In this document: positions 63,309-64,000 of the stretch, piece by piece | Position numbering within the stretch: position 1 is the first letter of the stretch | Layout: each line of letters begins with the position of its first letter | From: Sphingobacteriales bacterium | GTDB lineage: Bacteria; Bacteroidota; Bacteroidia; Chitinophagales; UBA2359 | Assembly (NCBI GenBank): GCA_016718845.1 | Contig: JADKCK010000037.1 | Location: forward strand, 1 to 64,000 | DNA length: 64,000 bases | Direction of reading: 5' to 3' | Program-made: the position numbers and the translations under genes | The notes under the pieces: model-generated | Database searches by the model: none | What the model was told of the DNA's origin: nothing | What the model saw: only the letters and a program-made list of their open reading frames with translations

Positions 63309-64000
63309 TTATTTTTTCAACAACTTAGCGGTACTTGTACCGTTTGGTGTGTTGATAGTTACAAAGTAGGTACCTACTGCATAGTTGCTTACATCAAGTG
63401 TTAGCATGTTGTTGCCTGCTGTGGTGTTTAGTTGTTGGGTATACACCAATTTACCTGCTACATCGTGTACCAATAAGGTAGCGATAGCAACTTTGGGGCT
63501 ATCAAAACTTAGGCTTACTAAGTTGCTTGCAGGGTTTGGCTCAATGGTGCTAACAAACACGGTTGCATTACGGCTAACCGTTACTACGCCCAATTGTTTG
63601 GTCGTTCCGTCGTAATCGGTTTGGGTTAAACGGTAGTAGGTTAAGCCATTAGCAGCGTTTTTATCCAACATTTGGTAGTGTTGGTTGGTTGTGCTATTAC
63701 CTACGCCTTTAACTGTAGCTATTTGGATATAGTTTGTGCCATCGGTTGAGCTATACAGCGTAAAATAGTCGTTGTTCACTTCGCTGGCGGTTGTCCATTC
63801 AATTAGGTTGCCGTTGTTTTCGGCTTTACCGCTCAAACGCACTAAATTAACTGCTACTGCATTTTGTATCAACACAACAATGTTGGCGGTGCTAGTAAAT
63901 GTACCATCGCTAACGCTATATTCAATGGTCATTAAACCACTAAAACCATTATCTACAATTATGTTAACCGCACCTGTTGTGGCATCAAAAGTTAAGCTAC
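63309..64000 (-). CDS. Partial T9SS protein, paralogue of the 59225 gene
   Basis: The frame is open to the window edge, so only the last ~230 residues are seen: a cadherin/Big-like domain (TIEYSVSDGTFTSTAN), a ~90-residue linker domain (LVRLSGKAENNGNLIEWTT...YYRLTQTDYDGT) and a T9SS sorting domain (IEPNPASNLVSLSF...GTYFVTINTPNGT). It matches the C-terminus of the gene at 59225 almost residue by residue (for example NDYFTLYSS(T/I)DGTNYIQI), so the two are tandem paralogues, probably with the same kind of binding modules upstream. Confidence 0.85.
   Translation of the reverse strand, partial: SLTFDATTGAVNIIVDNGFSGLMTIEYSVSDGTFTSTANIVVLIQNAVAVNLVRLSGKAENNGNLIEWTTASEVNNDYFTLYSSTDGTNYIQIATVKGVGNSTTNQHYQMLDKNAANGLTYYRLTQTDYDGTTKQLGVVTVSRNATVFVSTIEPNPASNLVSLSFDSPKVAIATLLVHDVAGKLVYTQQLNTTAGNNMLTLDVSNYAVGTYFVTINTPNGTSTAKLLKK

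Overview
The window looks like part of the chromosome of a Bacteroidota bacterium, probably from the Saprospiria/Chitinophagia side of the phylum; genus cannot be told. The evidence is: many large secreted proteins ending in type IX secretion (T9SS) type A sorting domains; a TonB-dependent receptor with a carboxypeptidase-regulatory-like N-terminus; WbqC, CHAT-TPR and ChaN families; promoters of the Bacteroidota TTTG-N19-TAnnTTTG type; and A/T-rich spacers full of short palindromic repeats. No tRNA, rRNA, CRISPR array, integrase or complete insertion sequence was seen.

Layout. 0.2-6.3 kb: a frameshifted WbqC-like gene, a flotillin/SPFH gene, a divergent PtuA-PtuB (Septu-like) defence pair and a cysteine synthase. 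6.5-10.6 kb: a TonB receptor, a small lipoprotein and ribulose-phosphate epimerase. 10.9-12.2 kb: an uncharacterised helical-repeat protein with a 22-copy, 21-bp tandem array just upstream of its start. 12.6-19.7 kb: two T9SS surface proteins, the first with a metalloprotease-like N-terminus and a C10 tract in its signal-peptide region. 19.7-22.5 kb: uvrB and a 3-methyladenine glycosylase. 22.6-28.5 kb: two blocks of palindromic repeats around a pseudokinase with an acidic repeat tail, aroE and tilS. 28.5-36 kb: a CHAT-TPR protein, a ChaN-like protein, a phosphoesterase and lepA. 36-41 kb: purine catabolism (allantoicase, allantoinase, xanthine dehydrogenase large subunit). 41-52 kb: T9SS proteins and a second 21-bp array next to another uncharacterised gene. 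52-58.5 kb: dcd, a 1459-residue lysyl-oxidase-like T9SS protein and a DedA protein. 58.6-59.1 kb: a bizarre G/C homopolymer block, probably an artefact. 59.2-64 kb: two paralogous T9SS proteins, one with four near-identical carbohydrate-binding-like modules.

How genes fit together. XdhB, allantoinase and allantoicase are consecutive steps of purine-to-ureide breakdown; PtuA and PtuB overlap by 4 bp and form one defence operon; most other genes are monocistronic and separated by strong bidirectional hairpin terminators. The most distinctive feature is repeat biology: (i) two 21-bp arrays, each immediately upstream of an uncharacterised gene; (ii) a 150-bp element with perfect 21-bp inverted ends sitting in frame inside allantoinase, with relatives translated as linkers in T9SS proteins; (iii) two poly-C tracts with palindromic or near-palindromic flanks in signal-peptide coding regions.

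Caution: at least ten genes, including lepA and aroE, carry one or more single-base frameshifts, many in homopolymers. This is most simply explained by residual long-read sequencing error, so I annotate those genes as single CDSs rather than pseudogenes.
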